DNA of 64,000 nucleotides from Methylorubrum thiocyanatum (GTDB lineage Bacteria; Pseudomonadota; Alphaproteobacteria; Rhizobiales; Beijerinckiaceae), in NCBI GenBank assembly GCA_014138645.1, contig JACJIB010000004.1, positions 434,001-498,000 on the forward strand. Reading direction: 5' to 3'. A program made the translations under genes and the position numbers. Each line of letters opens with the position of its first letter. Within the stretch, counting starts at the first letter, position 1. Positions 26,035 through 36,182 of this stretch are shown here, one piece after another. The notes beneath the pieces were generated by a model. That model had not been told where the DNA came from. It worked only from the letters and a program-made list of their open reading frames with translations, and searched no databases.

Positions 26035-27108
26035 ATGAGCCTCGGCCCCGATTCCGACCGTGATCGCAGTTTCACGCTCGCGCAGCGCAGCTTCGAGCTG
26101 ATGCGCGACTACTGTGCCTGCGCGACCCCGCGCGCCTACGCGGTGTGGTATCTCTACGTGTCCGGCACGCAGCCGCTGCTGAACGATGCCGTCAAGCGGC
26201 TCACCACGCAGAACGGCACGCTGACGAGCGCCGACATCGACGGGCTCCACGACACCTATATCGACGGGCGCCGCCTCGCCGTGGAGGTGGACCGGATGAA
26301 TTCGAGCCTCATCGCCGAGGTCGAGGGCATCATGGAGATGATCGAGGTCTCGATCCGCTCGACCGCCCAGTACGGCGAGTCGCTCCAGGCTTTGACCCAC
26401 GACATCGCCAACACGGCCACCAGCCGGACGCGCCTGCGCGAGATCGTCACGACGATCGTGGCCAACACCCGCGACGTGACCGCCAACAACCGCACCCTCG
26501 AAGCGCGGATGCGCGAGAGCCGCAGCGAGATCGAGACCTTGCGCGAGACGCTGGAAGCGGCCCGCCTGGAGAGCCTGACCGATGCCCTGACGGGACTCGG
26601 CAACCGCAAGAGCTTCGAGGAGGCGCTTCGGCGTACCGTCGACGCGTCGCCGACCTCGGCGCATGGCGGCAAGCCGACGAGCCTGATCGTGCTCGACATC
26701 GACTCCTTCAAGCGCTTCAACGACCTCTACGGCCACCTGACGGGCGATCAGGTGCTGCGCCTCGTCGCCATCGTGATGCGCGAGCATGTCGGGCAGACGG
26801 GCGCGACGCTGGCCCGGTTCGGCGGCGAGGAGTTTGGCATCGTCCTGCCGGAGACCGGGCTGGAGGACGCCCGCGCCATCGCCGAGCGGGTGCGCAACGG
26901 CGTCACCGGGCGCGAGTTGGTGAAGCGCTCGACCGGCGAGTCGCTTGGCAAGGTCACGGTCTCGCTCGGCGTCGCGACGCAGCGGGGCGACGACAACGCG
27001 GTCTCCCTGCTGGAACGGGCGGATGCCTGCCTGTTCGCTGCCAAGCGCGCCGGCCGCAACCGCACCTACGACGAGACCGAGGTCGACGCCCTGCGCGACG
27101 TGGCGTGA
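26035..27108 (+). CDS. diguanylate cyclase (GGDEF domain)
   Basis: Synthesises cyclic di-GMP. 357 residues from the ATG at 26035; a GTG at 25981 adds 18 residues. Residues 1-170 form a helical N-terminal region (LMRDYCACATPRAYAVWYLYVSG, then a heptad-rich stretch) that probably dimerises or senses a signal; no membrane segment is seen. The catalytic domain follows the linker LTDALTGLGNRKSFEEAL and has the active-site GGEEF at 263-267. The product-inhibition I-site RxxD five residues before GGEEF is absent (QTGA), so feedback inhibition by c-di-GMP at the primary site is unlikely. Confidence 0.93.
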   Translation: MSLGPDSDRDRSFTLAQRSFELMRDYCACATPRAYAVWYLYVSGTQPLLNDAVKRLTTQNGTLTSADIDGLHDTYIDGRRLAVEVDRMNSSLIAEVEGIMEMIEVSIRSTAQYGESLQALTHDIANTATSRTRLREIVTTIVANTRDVTANNRTLEARMRESRSEIETLRETLEAARLESLTDALTGLGNRKSFEEALRRTVDASPTSAHGGKPTSLIVLDIDSFKRFNDLYGHLTGDQVLRLVAIVMREHVGQTGATLARFGGEEFGIVLPETGLEDARAIAERVRNGVTGRELVKRSTGESLGKVTVSLGVATQRGDDNAVSLLERADACLFAAKRAGRNRTYDETEVDALRDVA

Positions 27109-27157
27109 CGGGGCGGCGGCGCACCGCCTTCCCCATCCGCCGGCATCCGCGCCCCGA

Positions 27158-27538
27158 TCAGGCCGGGGCGCCGGCCGCCAGGCGCTCCGGGTTCGCGGGC
27201 GTGATCGCCACGGACTCGCCGCAGCCGCAGGCCGAGGTCTGGTTCGGGTTGTTGAACACGAACTGGGACGACAGCTTGGTCGTCTGGAAGTCCATCTCGG
27301 TGCCGAGCAGGAACAGCACCGCCTTGGGATCGATGAACACGGTCACGCCCCGGTCCTCGATCACGTCCTCGCCGGCCTTCCGCTCCTCGGCATATTCCAT
27401 CGTGTAGGACATGCCGGCGCAGCCGCCGTTCTTCACGCCGACGCGCAAGCCGGCGATCGGCTTCTCCGCATCGGCCATAATCGCCTTGAGCCGATCCGCG
27501 GCGCGGTCGGTCAGCGTGATCACCTTGAAACCTGACAT
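27158..27538 (-). CDS. sufA: A-type iron-sulfur carrier/scaffold protein
   Basis: Carries Fe-S clusters from the SUF machinery to target proteins. 126 residues; the three conserved cysteines are Cys40 (NGGCAGMSY) and Cys104/Cys106 (SACGCGES). ATG at 27538 follows AGGAGAG. The rest of the suf genes lie upstream on the same strand, separated by a Uma2-family gene of opposite direction, so sufA probably needs its own promoter. SufA and ErpA cannot be told apart by these motifs; context favours SufA. Confidence 0.92.
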   Translation of the reverse strand: MSGFKVITLTDRAADRLKAIMADAEKPIAGLRVGVKNGGCAGMSYTMEYAEERKAGEDVIEDRGVTVFIDPKAVLFLLGTEMDFQTTKLSSQFVFNNPNQTSACGCGESVAITPANPERLAAGAPA

Positions 27539-27695
27539 CGTGGTCTCTCTCCTGCGGCCGGGTTCAAGGCCCGGGCGGGTGAGTCTTTTTCGGGACTAGC
27601 AAGAGATAAGCACTCCCGGGGCAGGGGTCCACCGGTGCGCCCGGCGCACCGGGCGAATGCAGCCGTGCTATGCTCAATCGGTGACGGAGGGTGCG

Positions 27696-28301
27696 ATGGC
27701 CGATCCTGCGCAGCGGCGGATGACGCCGGACGAGTTTTTCGCGTGGCAGCTCCATCAAGACGAGCGCTACGAACTCGTCGACGGCGTGCCGGTCCTGCGC
27801 CATCGGATGATGACGGGCAGCAGCGCGCAGCACGACCGAGCCACCGTCAACATCCTCGCCTCCCTGCATACGCAGCTCCGCGGCTCGGGCTGCCGGCCGA
27901 CGACGGCGGCTATCGCGATCCGAACCGGTAGTCGCGGCCTGCGACGCCCCGACGTGATGGTCGAGGGCGCCGAACTCGTCCGTGACACCTACGAGGCCCG
28001 CGAACCGCGGCTGGTCGTCGAGGTCGCCTCCCCCTCGACGAGCGCCGTCGATCGGACGCGCAAGCTGGAGGAGTACAAGCGCCATCCGACCCTGCGCTGC
28101 ATCCTCCTCGTCGAGACCGTCCTGCCGCAGGTTCTTCTCTATCGCCGCAACGGCGAGGACTGGGCGATCGAGACGTTCGACAGTCTCGAAGCGATCATCG
28201 ATCTTCCCGAGATCGGTGCGCGGCTGACGCTGTCGGACATCTACGACGGATTGACGTTCGAACCGCGGTGGGATCCGACCGCTCCTCCGATGGAGGGCTG
28301 A
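27696..28301 (+). CDS. Uma2 family PD-(D/E)XK nuclease-like protein
   Basis: 201 residues of the Uma2 (DUF820) family, predicted restriction-endonuclease-like fold. Family start MTPDEFFAWQLHQDERYELVDGVPV, then the active-site pattern RRPDVMVEGA...RLVVEVASPSTSAVDRTRKLEEYKRHP, in which Asp, Glu and Lys of the nuclease core are kept. ATG at 27696 has GGAGGG upstream. It sits alone on the plus strand between sufT and sufA, so it appears inserted in the suf locus. The biological role of the family is unclear; these genes are often mobile and multicopy. Confidence 0.9.
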   Translation: MADPAQRRMTPDEFFAWQLHQDERYELVDGVPVLRHRMMTGSSAQHDRATVNILASLHTQLRGSGCRPTTAAIAIRTGSRGLRRPDVMVEGAELVRDTYEAREPRLVVEVASPSTSAVDRTRKLEEYKRHPTLRCILLVETVLPQVLLYRRNGEDWAIETFDSLEAIIDLPEIGARLTLSDIYDGLTFEPRWDPTAPPMEG

Positions 28302-28344
28302 AGCGCCGACCCTGCAAGGACCGCAAGGCCGGTCGGATCTTCCC

Positions 28345-28728
28345 TCACCACATGTCGAGGGCGACGCGGGCCTCGTCGGACATCCGGCTCTGATCCCACG
28401 GCGGGTCGAACACCATCGTCACTTGGCAGGATTGCACGCCCGGCACCGCCGAGACCGCGTTCTCGACCCAGCCCGGCATCTCGCCGGCCACGGGGCAGCC
28501 CGGCGCGGTCAGGGTCATGTCGATCAGCACGCGCCGGTCGTCCTCGATCTGCACCCGGTAGATCAGGCCGAGTTCGTAGATGTCGGCGGGGATCTCGGGA
28601 TCGTAGACGGATTTCAGCGCGACGACGATCTCGTCCGTCAGGCGGTCGATCTCTTCGGCCGGGATCGCGGAGGCCGCCGCGAGGGCGGGGGTGTTGGTGC
28701 CCCCGGTGATGGTGGCGTCGGTGCTCAT
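28345..28728 (-). CDS. sufT: SUF system Fe-S assembly protein (DUF59/MIP18 family)
   Basis: 127 residues with the DUF59 core (VYDPEIPADIYELGLIYRV, LIDMTLTAPGCPVAGEMPGWVENA), including the conserved cysteine in PGCPV. Proteins of this family aid maturation of Fe-S proteins; this gene is the usual last member of suf operons. It follows sufS by 50 bases. ATG at 28728 has GGAG. The N-terminal 25 residues are Ala/Thr-rich and probably flexible. Confidence 0.93.
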   Translation of the reverse strand: MSTDATITGGTNTPALAAASAIPAEEIDRLTDEIVVALKSVYDPEIPADIYELGLIYRVQIEDDRRVLIDMTLTAPGCPVAGEMPGWVENAVSAVPGVQSCQVTMVFDPPWDQSRMSDEARVALDMW

Positions 28729-28778
28729 CGGATCACTCCTTCCGGCCGCCGCGTCCGACGGCCGAAACGTTCCAAAAC

Positions 28779-30023
28779 TTACGCGAACAGCATCTCGGCC
28801 TTGGCCAGGGCCTCGGCGAGCGCGTCGATCTCATGGGTCGTATTATACAGACCGAACGAGGCGCGACAGGTGGAGGTCACGCCGAAGCGGGTCAGCAGCG
28901 GCATGGCGCAGTGCGTGCCCGCCCGCACCGCCACGCCCTGCCGGTCGATCACGGTGGCGATGTCGTGGGCATGCGCACCCTTCACCTCGAAGGCGATGAC
29001 GCCGCCCTTGTTCCGGGAATTGCCGATCTGGCGGATCGAATTCATCGCGCCGAGCCGCTCCTGCGCGTAGGCCGTCAGCATCGCCTCGTGCGCGGCGATG
29101 TTCTCGCGCCCGAGCTTCATCATGAATTCGAGCGCGGCGCCGAGGCCGACCGCCTCGATGATCGCCGGCGTGCCCGCCTCGAAGCGGTGGGGCGGGTCGT
29201 TGTAGGTGATCGAATCCTGGCTCACCGTGCGGATCATCTCGCCGCCACCCTGGTAGGGCGGCAAGCGGTCGAGCCACTCCTTCTTGCCGTAGAGCACGCC
29301 GATCCCGGTCGGGCCGTAGACCTTGTGGCCGGTGAAGACGAAGAAGTCGCAATCGAGCGCCTGCACGTCGATCGGGCGGTGGACCGCGCTCTGCGCCCCA
29401 TCGAGCAGCACCGGCACGCCGTGGGCGTGGGCGATGCGCACGATCTCCTCCCCCGGCGTCACCGTGCCGAGCACGTTCGACATGTGGGTGAGCGCCACCA
29501 TCTTGGTGCGGGGGGTGAACAGCTTCTCGTATTCCTCGACGAGGAAGTTGCCGTCGTCATCGACCGGCGCCCACTTGATCACCGCCCCGCGCCGCTCGCG
29601 CAGAAAGTGCCAGGGCACGATGTTGGAGTGGTGCTCCATGATCGAGAGGATGATCTCGTCCCCCTCCCCGATCAGCCCGGCCCAGCCCATCGAGGATGCG
29701 ACGAGGTTGTAGGCCTCCGTCGCGTTGCGGGTGAAGATGATCTCGTCGGTGGAGCGGGCATTGAGGAACTGGCGCGTGGTCTCGCGCGCGCCCTCGAACC
29801 CCTCGGTCGCGGCGTTGGCCATGTAGTGCAGGCCGCGATGGACGTTGGCGTAGCCGGTCTCCATGCAGGAGACCATGGCGTCGATCACCGCCTTGGGCTT
29901 CTGCGCCGAGGCCGCGTTGTCGAGATAGACCAGCGGCTTGCCGTAGACCTTTTCCGAGAGGATCGGGAATTCGGCCCGGATCGCCTCGACGTCGTAGGGG
30001 GTGGCGGGAACGGGTGCGTTCAT
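28779..30023 (-). CDS. sufS: cysteine desulfurase SufS
   Basis: PLP enzyme providing sulfur from cysteine to the SufBCD scaffold. 414 residues. PLP lysine lies in FFVFTGHKVYGPTG and the sulfur-accepting catalytic cysteine in RAGTHCAMPLL. N-terminal region EFPILSEKVYGKPLVYLDNAASAQKPKAV is group II desulfurase-type. ATG at 30023 (MNAPVP) follows AAGG; an ATG at 30059 is an alternative. It follows sufD in the operon after a 106-base gap that holds a strong hairpin. A second desulfurase of IscS type begins the same locus. Confidence 0.97.
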   Translation of the reverse strand: MNAPVPATPYDVEAIRAEFPILSEKVYGKPLVYLDNAASAQKPKAVIDAMVSCMETGYANVHRGLHYMANAATEGFEGARETTRQFLNARSTDEIIFTRNATEAYNLVASSMGWAGLIGEGDEIILSIMEHHSNIVPWHFLRERRGAVIKWAPVDDDGNFLVEEYEKLFTPRTKMVALTHMSNVLGTVTPGEEIVRIAHAHGVPVLLDGAQSAVHRPIDVQALDCDFFVFTGHKVYGPTGIGVLYGKKEWLDRLPPYQGGGEMIRTVSQDSITYNDPPHRFEAGTPAIIEAVGLGAALEFMMKLGRENIAAHEAMLTAYAQERLGAMNSIRQIGNSRNKGGVIAFEVKGAHAHDIATVIDRQGVAVRAGTHCAMPLLTRFGVTSTCRASFGLYNTTHEIDALAEALAKAEMLFA

Positions 30024-30096
30024 GGTCGCGACCTTGGATCCTTTGATGTCCGGGTCCATCGCCGCCCGCCGGAACAGGTTCGGCGTCAATGTGCTC

Positions 30097-30122
30097 GGCC
30101 GGCTCCCCTGGGGGAGCCGGCC
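30097..30122. repeat. 12-bp perfect hairpin between sufD and sufS
   Basis: GGCCGGCTCCCC and GGGGAGCCGGCC separated by TG. It lies inside the suf operon just after the sufD stop, with no T-run, so it may stabilise the upstream message or lower sufS/sufT expression rather than end transcription. Confidence 0.7.
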
Positions 30123-30129
30123 GGCAGGG

Positions 30130-31452
30130 TCAGCCGCGTGCCGCCAGCCAGGCCTCGATCCCGCCGATCAGCGCTTCGCGTGCGCCCTCGTGCGTGACCG
30201 TCTCCACCGCCTCGCCGACGAAGGCCTGGACCAGCAGGCTCTCGGCGGTGGCGCGCGGCAGGCCGCGGGCCATGAGGTAGAACAGCAGGTCCTCGTCCGG
30301 CGCACCGCAGGTGGCGCCGTGGCCGCAGGCGACGTCGTCGGCGAAGATCTCCAGCTCCGGCTTGTTCATCATCTGACCGTCGTCGGTCAGGAGCAGGCAG
30401 TCGGACTTCATCTTGCCGTCGGTCTGCTGCGCGACCTGGCGGACGATGATCTTGCCCTGGAACACGCCGGTGGAATCGCCGTCGATCACCGTCTTGAACA
30501 TCTCGCGGCCGACGCCGCCCGTCGCCGCGTGGTCGGCAAGCAGGGTCGAATCCGCGAGCTGGCCGTGGCCCAGCAGCGTCGCGCCGTTGACGACCGCGTT
30601 GGCGTCCTCGCCCGCAACGTGCAGGTAGATCTGGTGACGCGAGAGCTTGGCGCCGGTGACGAGGTTGACCGTCTCGAGCTGCGCCCGGGCGTCGAGCCGC
30701 ACCGAGATCGTCGAGAGGGCGATCGCCGCATCCCCTTCCCGGTTGAGCCGGGTGTGGCGGAAGGCGGCCTCTTCGCCGATGCGCACGTCGAGGGCGTCGT
30801 TGGGCTGATAGGTCAGCCCGGACGGCCCCTCGTGGCTCTCCAGGAGGAAGAACTCGGCACCGGCCCCGATCTCGACCAGCACGCGGGTGGCGGTCGAGAA
30901 AGCCGTCTCACCCGTGCCGACGAAGCGCAGGTGAACCGGCGTCTGCGGCTTGGCGCCGGGGGCGACCGAGATCAGCGCGCCGTCCGCCAGGAAGGCGGTG
31001 TTGAGCTGGTAGATCGGGTTCTCGCGCACCTGCTCGACGGGGGCGAGGAGCTTGAGGCGGGCATCGCCTTGCGCCAGCGCCGCGTTGAGCGGGGTGACGG
31101 TCACGCCCTCGGGGATCCGGTCGAGGTCGGAGAGCGCGGCCACGAGATGGCCGTTGACGAAGGTGAGGCGCGCGGCCTCGACCTCGGCGAAGCCCGCGGC
31201 CCCCGCGACCGCAGCCCGGGCGGCGTCCTCGGACGGCGCCTCGGCGGGCGGGGCGGCTTCCGTGATGGCGGCGCGGAGATCCGTGTACTTGAACGCCTCG
31301 ACTCGGCGGCTCGGCAGGCCGGTCGCCTCGAAGAAGCGGAACGCCTCCTCGCGGCTGATCGCCTGCTCGCTGGCGAAGGCCTTGCGCGAGGACTCGAACA
31401 GCTTCGAGAGACCGGCCTCGGCGGGAGAGCGGAGATTGGTGACGTCGGCCAT
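30130..31452 (-). CDS. sufD: Fe-S cluster assembly protein SufD
   Basis: Component of the SufBC2D scaffold complex, 440 residues. N-terminal helical domain (SKLFESSRKAF, LPSRRVEAFKYTDLR), then the right-handed beta-helix with the conserved C-terminal segment QTDGKMKSDCLLLTDDGQMMNKPELEIFADDVACGHGATCG, which includes the His that pairs with SufB. Its start overlaps the sufC stop by one base (TAATG), so translation is coupled. Confidence 0.97.
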   Translation of the reverse strand: MADVTNLRSPAEAGLSKLFESSRKAFASEQAISREEAFRFFEATGLPSRRVEAFKYTDLRAAITEAAPPAEAPSEDAARAAVAGAAGFAEVEAARLTFVNGHLVAALSDLDRIPEGVTVTPLNAALAQGDARLKLLAPVEQVRENPIYQLNTAFLADGALISVAPGAKPQTPVHLRFVGTGETAFSTATRVLVEIGAGAEFFLLESHEGPSGLTYQPNDALDVRIGEEAAFRHTRLNREGDAAIALSTISVRLDARAQLETVNLVTGAKLSRHQIYLHVAGEDANAVVNGATLLGHGQLADSTLLADHAATGGVGREMFKTVIDGDSTGVFQGKIIVRQVAQQTDGKMKSDCLLLTDDGQMMNKPELEIFADDVACGHGATCGAPDEDLLFYLMARGLPRATAESLLVQAFVGEAVETVTHEGAREALIGGIEAWLAARG

Positions 31453-32204
31453 TACGCAGCCTCGCTCGTGCGGTACTCGGCGTAGCCGGAGGCTTCGAGT
31501 TCGAGCGCCAGCTCCTTGCCGCCGGTCTTCACGATCTGGCCCTTCGACATGACGTGCACGGTGTCGGGCACGATGTGGTTGAGGAGGCGCTGGTAGTGGG
31601 TGATGACGAGGAACGAGCGGCCCTGCGCCCGCAGCGCGTTCACGCCCTCGGAGACGATGCGCAGCGCGTCGATGTCGAGGCCGGAATCGGTCTCGTCGAG
31701 GACGCAGAACTTCGGCTGCAAGAGCGCCATCTGGAGGATCTCCATGCGCTTCTTCTCGCCGCCGGAGAAGCCGACATTGAGCGCGCGCTTGAGCATCTCC
31801 TTGTTGATCTCGAGCTTGTCGGCGGCCGCGTTCACCGCGCGGATGAAGTCGGGGGTCGAGAGCTCGTCCTCGCCGCGGGCCTTGCGCTGCGCGTTGAGGC
31901 AGGCCTTGAGGAAGGTCATCGTGCCGACGCCGGGAATCTCCAGCGGGTACTGGAAGGCGAGGAAGATGCCGGCGGCGGCGCGCTCGTCGGCCGCCATCTC
32001 CAGCACGTTCTGCCCGTCGAGCAGGATCTCGCCGTCGAGGACCTCGTAATCCTCCTTGCCGGCGATGACGTAGGAGAGCGTCGACTTGCCCGACCCGTTC
32101 GGGCCCATGATCGCGGCGACCTCGCCGTCGTTCACGGTCAGGTTCAGGCCGTTCAGGATGCGGTTGTCCTCGATCTGCACGACGAGGTTTTTGATCTCAA
32201 GCAT
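31452..32204 (-). CDS. sufC: Fe-S cluster assembly ATPase SufC
   Basis: ABC-type ATPase of 250 residues that drives conformational change in the SufBCD complex; not a transporter. Walker [17 protein letters not shown] near residue 35, signature [15 protein letters not shown], Walker [15 protein letters not shown] (Asp-Glu then the SufC-typical [10 protein letters not shown]). ATG at 32204. The 228-base gap to sufB contains an intergenic repeat element. Confidence 0.98.
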   Translation of the reverse strand: MLEIKNLVVQIEDNRILNGLNLTVNDGEVAAIMGPNGSGKSTLSYVIAGKEDYEVLDGEILLDGQNVLEMAADERAAAGIFLAFQYPLEIPGVGTMTFLKACLNAQRKARGEDELSTPDFIRAVNAAADKLEINKEMLKRALNVGFSGGEKKRMEILQMALLQPKFCVLDETDSGLDIDALRIVSEGVNALRAQGRSFLVITHYQRLLNHIVPDTVHVMSKGQIVKTGGKELALELEASGYAEYRTSEAA

Positions 32205-32238
32205 CGTTCGATAGTCCTAATTCGGTTCCGATAACCGC

Positions 32239-32407
32239 CCTCCCCCTCTGCGGGGAAGGGGGGCCCTCGCGTCAGCGAGGGTCGGGAGAGGGGAAACCCG
32301 GCGAACGGAAGAGGCGAGCCTGTCGGGACGTGCGCAGCCCTCGGCTGCACCGTCGCTCCTCTCTCCCGTCGCCCTTCGGGCGCCACCCTCCCCCGCAGAG
32401 GGGGAGG
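32239..32407. repeat. 169-bp element with 17-bp perfect terminal inverted repeats
   Basis: Ends CCTCCCCCTCTGCGGGG (32239-32255) and CCCCGCAGAGGGGGAGG (32391-32407) are exact reverse complements. The inside holds further hairpins, for example CCCTCGC/GCGAGGG. It has no coding capacity, lies between sufB and sufC within the operon, and shares its ends with the element at 9214-9346. Best described as a non-autonomous MITE-like or REP-doublet element. No obvious target duplication is visible. Confidence 0.8.
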
Positions 32408-32432
32408 GGTAAGGCGCGGGTGTCGTGATCGA

Positions 32433-33902
<1,470 letters not shown>

Positions 33903-34043
33903 TCAGCGTCTCCTACCGACTCCGGCGTCAAGGACCGGGGGTTTCCAACGAAACGGCGGGTTGGCCGCCGAGAAAATGGCTTGGGCGGGCGGTGCTGAGG
34001 GTTCCTCACGAAAAGCCCGGCCCGGGCGCTTCGTGAGAGAGTC

Positions 34044-35216
34044 TCAGGCTGCCTGCCCTCGCCGCTGATATAGGGACGAAACGACCCGTTCGAACCCCGC
34101 CACAAAGCGTGACAGGTCATCCGCGCGCGAATTCCAGCCGAAGCTGACGCGCAGCGCCCCTGCGGCGAGCGCAGGGCTCACGCCCATCGCCGCGAGCACG
34201 GGGGAACGGGCCACTTTGCCCGAAGCGCAGGCCGAGCCCGACGAGACGGCGAGGCCCGCGAGATCGAGAGCGATCAACGCCGTGGAAGCCGGAAGGCCCG
34301 GCACGGCGAAGCTGAGCGTATTCGGCAGGCGCGGCGCGCCCGCCCCGAACACGACGACGTCGGGAGCGAGTGCCCGGAGCTGCGCTTCGAGCGCGTCGCG
34401 CAGGCCCCCGAGCCGCACCGCCTCGCTCTCCAGTGCAGCCTGGGCGATTGCTGCCGCCGCGCCCATGCCGACAATGCCCGAAAGATTCTCGGTGCCGCCG
34501 CGCAGGCGCGCCTCCTGGCCGCCGCCGCGCAGGAAGGCCGCCTCCAGGCTCACCCCCTCGGCCAGCACCAGGGCGCCGACGCCCTTCGGCGCAGCGAATT
34601 TGTGGCCGGACAGGGTCAGGGCGTCGAGGCCGAGGGTGGAAAAATCGAGCGGGATCTTGCCGACCGCCTGGACCGCGTCGCTGTGGACGAGCGCCCGCCC
34701 GTGGGCGCGGGCCAGCCGCACGATCTCGGCCAGAGGCTGCACCACCCCGGTCTCGTTGTTGGCGGCGTGGACCGAGACCAGCACGGCCTCGTCGCGGTAG
34801 GCGTCGAGGCGCGCCGCCAGGGCGTCGAGGCGCAGCAGGCCCGCCGCGTCCACCGGCAGCACCTCGACCGCTTCCGGCGCGAAGCGGTGGCCGGCGGCGA
34901 CGCAGGGATGCTCGGTGGCCGAAATCATCAGGCGGGCGGGGGCGGGAAGGCCCTCCTTGCGCAGGGCGCCGGAGAGAACGGCGTTGGCCGCCTCGGTGCC
35001 GCCGCTGGTGAAGGTGACGCGCTCCGGGTGCGCCCCGAGCAGGGCGGCGAGCTGCGCCCGCGCCGTCTGCAGCGCGTGGCGCGCCGCGCGGCCCTCCGCA
35101 TGGATCGAGGAAGGATTGCCGGGCAATTCGAGCGCGCGCGCGACCGCCATCGCGACCTCCGGACGCACCGGGGACGTCGCGTTGTGATCGAGATAGCTGC
35201 GCGCCGCTGACGTCAT
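34044..35216 (-). CDS. cysteine desulfurase, IscS/NifS type
   Basis: Class V PLP aminotransferase-fold enzyme, 390 residues, first gene of the suf operon. Start RSYLDHNATSPVRPEVAMAV, cofactor segments TSGGTEAANAVLSG and SVHAANNETGVVQPL, PLP lysine in LTLSGHKFAAPKG, and the persulfide cysteine in SSGSACASGKV. It belongs to group I, distinct from SufS in the same operon, so the locus has two desulfurases. No Rrf2/IscR regulator gene is next to it, although many alphaproteobacteria have one there; instead Irr-box-like sites lie 122 bases upstream. Confidence 0.93.
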   Translation of the reverse strand: MTSAARSYLDHNATSPVRPEVAMAVARALELPGNPSSIHAEGRAARHALQTARAQLAALLGAHPERVTFTSGGTEAANAVLSGALRKEGLPAPARLMISATEHPCVAAGHRFAPEAVEVLPVDAAGLLRLDALAARLDAYRDEAVLVSVHAANNETGVVQPLAEIVRLARAHGRALVHSDAVQAVGKIPLDFSTLGLDALTLSGHKFAAPKGVGALVLAEGVSLEAAFLRGGGQEARLRGGTENLSGIVGMGAAAAIAQAALESEAVRLGGLRDALEAQLRALAPDVVVFGAGAPRLPNTLSFAVPGLPASTALIALDLAGLAVSSGSACASGKVARSPVLAAMGVSPALAAGALRVSFGWNSRADDLSRFVAGFERVVSSLYQRRGQAA

Positions 35217-35338
35217 CCCGCCGTTCCGCTCCGCATCGCCCTGACAATTCCTGATTTTCTTGATTTCGCCCCCCTCCCCCGTGCTAAGCCGCGCGCAACG
35301 CGCGCCTTTTGCATCGAAGACCGAGGCCGAAACCTTGT

Positions 35339-35372
35339 TTAGAATAATTCCAATCGCCTAGAATTATTCTAA
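35339..35372. promoter_or_regulatory. tandem Irr-box-like (ICE) palindromes before the suf operon
   Basis: TTAGAATAATTC (35339-35350) and GAATTATTCTAA (35361-35372) form a perfect 12-bp inverted repeat. Each half is itself close to the known rhizobial iron-control element TTTAGAA-N3-TTCTAAA: 35359-35371 is an exact 6-1-6 palindrome TAGAATTATTCTA, and 35340-35352 matches with one mismatch. The two centres are 19 bp apart, on the same helix face. The sites lie between the divergent suf operon and the hydrolase gene, pointing to iron/heme control by Irr. Confidence 0.75.
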
Positions 35373-35488
35373 GAGCGCTTGTAAGTGGCGCGCGCAGCGA
35401 GTCAAGCCATCGCCGGCCGGAGGCCGGCCCGGTTCCCCGTGCCTTCCGGATGCGAGTGGGGCGGGAAGCGGATCATCTCGAGGACACC

Positions 35489-36145
35489 ATGCCCGAAGTC
35501 ATCTTTTCCGGCCCTGCCGGCCGCCTGGAAGGCCGCTATCAGGCGCCCAAGAAGAAGGGCGCGCCGATCGCGATCGTGCTCCACCCGCACCCCCAGTTCG
35601 GGGGCACGATGAACAATCAAATCGTGTACAATCTTTTCTACACCTTCGCCAATCGCGGCTTCGCAGCCCTGCGCTTCAATTTCCGCGGGGTCGGGCGCAG
35701 CCAGGGCGCCTTCGATCACGGCTCGGGCGAGCTCTCCGATGCGGCGGCAGCCCTGGACTGGGTGCAGTCAGTCAATCCGGAGGCGAAGTCCTGCTGGATC
35801 GCGGGCGTGTCGTTCGGCTCGTGGATCGGGATGCAGCTGCTGATGCGCCGCCCGGAGATCGAGGGCTTCATCTCGATCGCCGCCATGGCCAACCGCTACG
35901 ACTTCACCTTCCTGGCGCCCTGCCCCTCCTCCGGCCTGTTCGTGCACGGCTCCGAGGACCGGGTGGCGCCGGCCCGCGAGGTGATCCCGGTGATCGAGAA
36001 GGTGAAGACCCAGAAGGGCGTCATCATCGAGCACCAGATGGTCGAGGGCGCCAACCACTTCTTCGACGGCAAGGTCGACGAACTGACCCAGACCGTGGAC
36101 ACCTATCTCGACAAGCGCCTCGGGGCGAAGCCGGAAGGGGCGTGA
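35489..36145 (+). CDS. alpha/beta hydrolase (COG2945-like)
   Basis: 218-residue serine hydrolase. LEGRYQAPKKKGAPIAIVLHPHPQFGGTMNN and FNFRGVGRSQG are typical of this dienelactone-hydrolase-related group; the nucleophile is in IAGVSFGSWIG, the acid in HGSEDRVAP, and the base in EGANHFFDGK. ATG at 35489 follows GAGGA; the open frame begins earlier without homology. It is divergent from the suf operon and shares the Irr-box region, so iron could influence it too. Substrate unknown. Confidence 0.88.
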   Translation: MPEVIFSGPAGRLEGRYQAPKKKGAPIAIVLHPHPQFGGTMNNQIVYNLFYTFANRGFAALRFNFRGVGRSQGAFDHGSGELSDAAAALDWVQSVNPEAKSCWIAGVSFGSWIGMQLLMRRPEIEGFISIAAMANRYDFTFLAPCPSSGLFVHGSEDRVAPAREVIPVIEKVKTQKGVIIEHQMVEGANHFFDGKVDELTQTVDTYLDKRLGAKPEGA

Positions 36146-36182
36146 GGCGTGGCAGCCCGCTGGCTCGGCCAGCGGGCGATCG

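Noticed and set aside
32221..32432. Insertion sequence between sufB and sufC
   Set aside because: Terminal inverted repeats are present but there is no transposase frame in 169 bp; described as a non-autonomous repeat instead.
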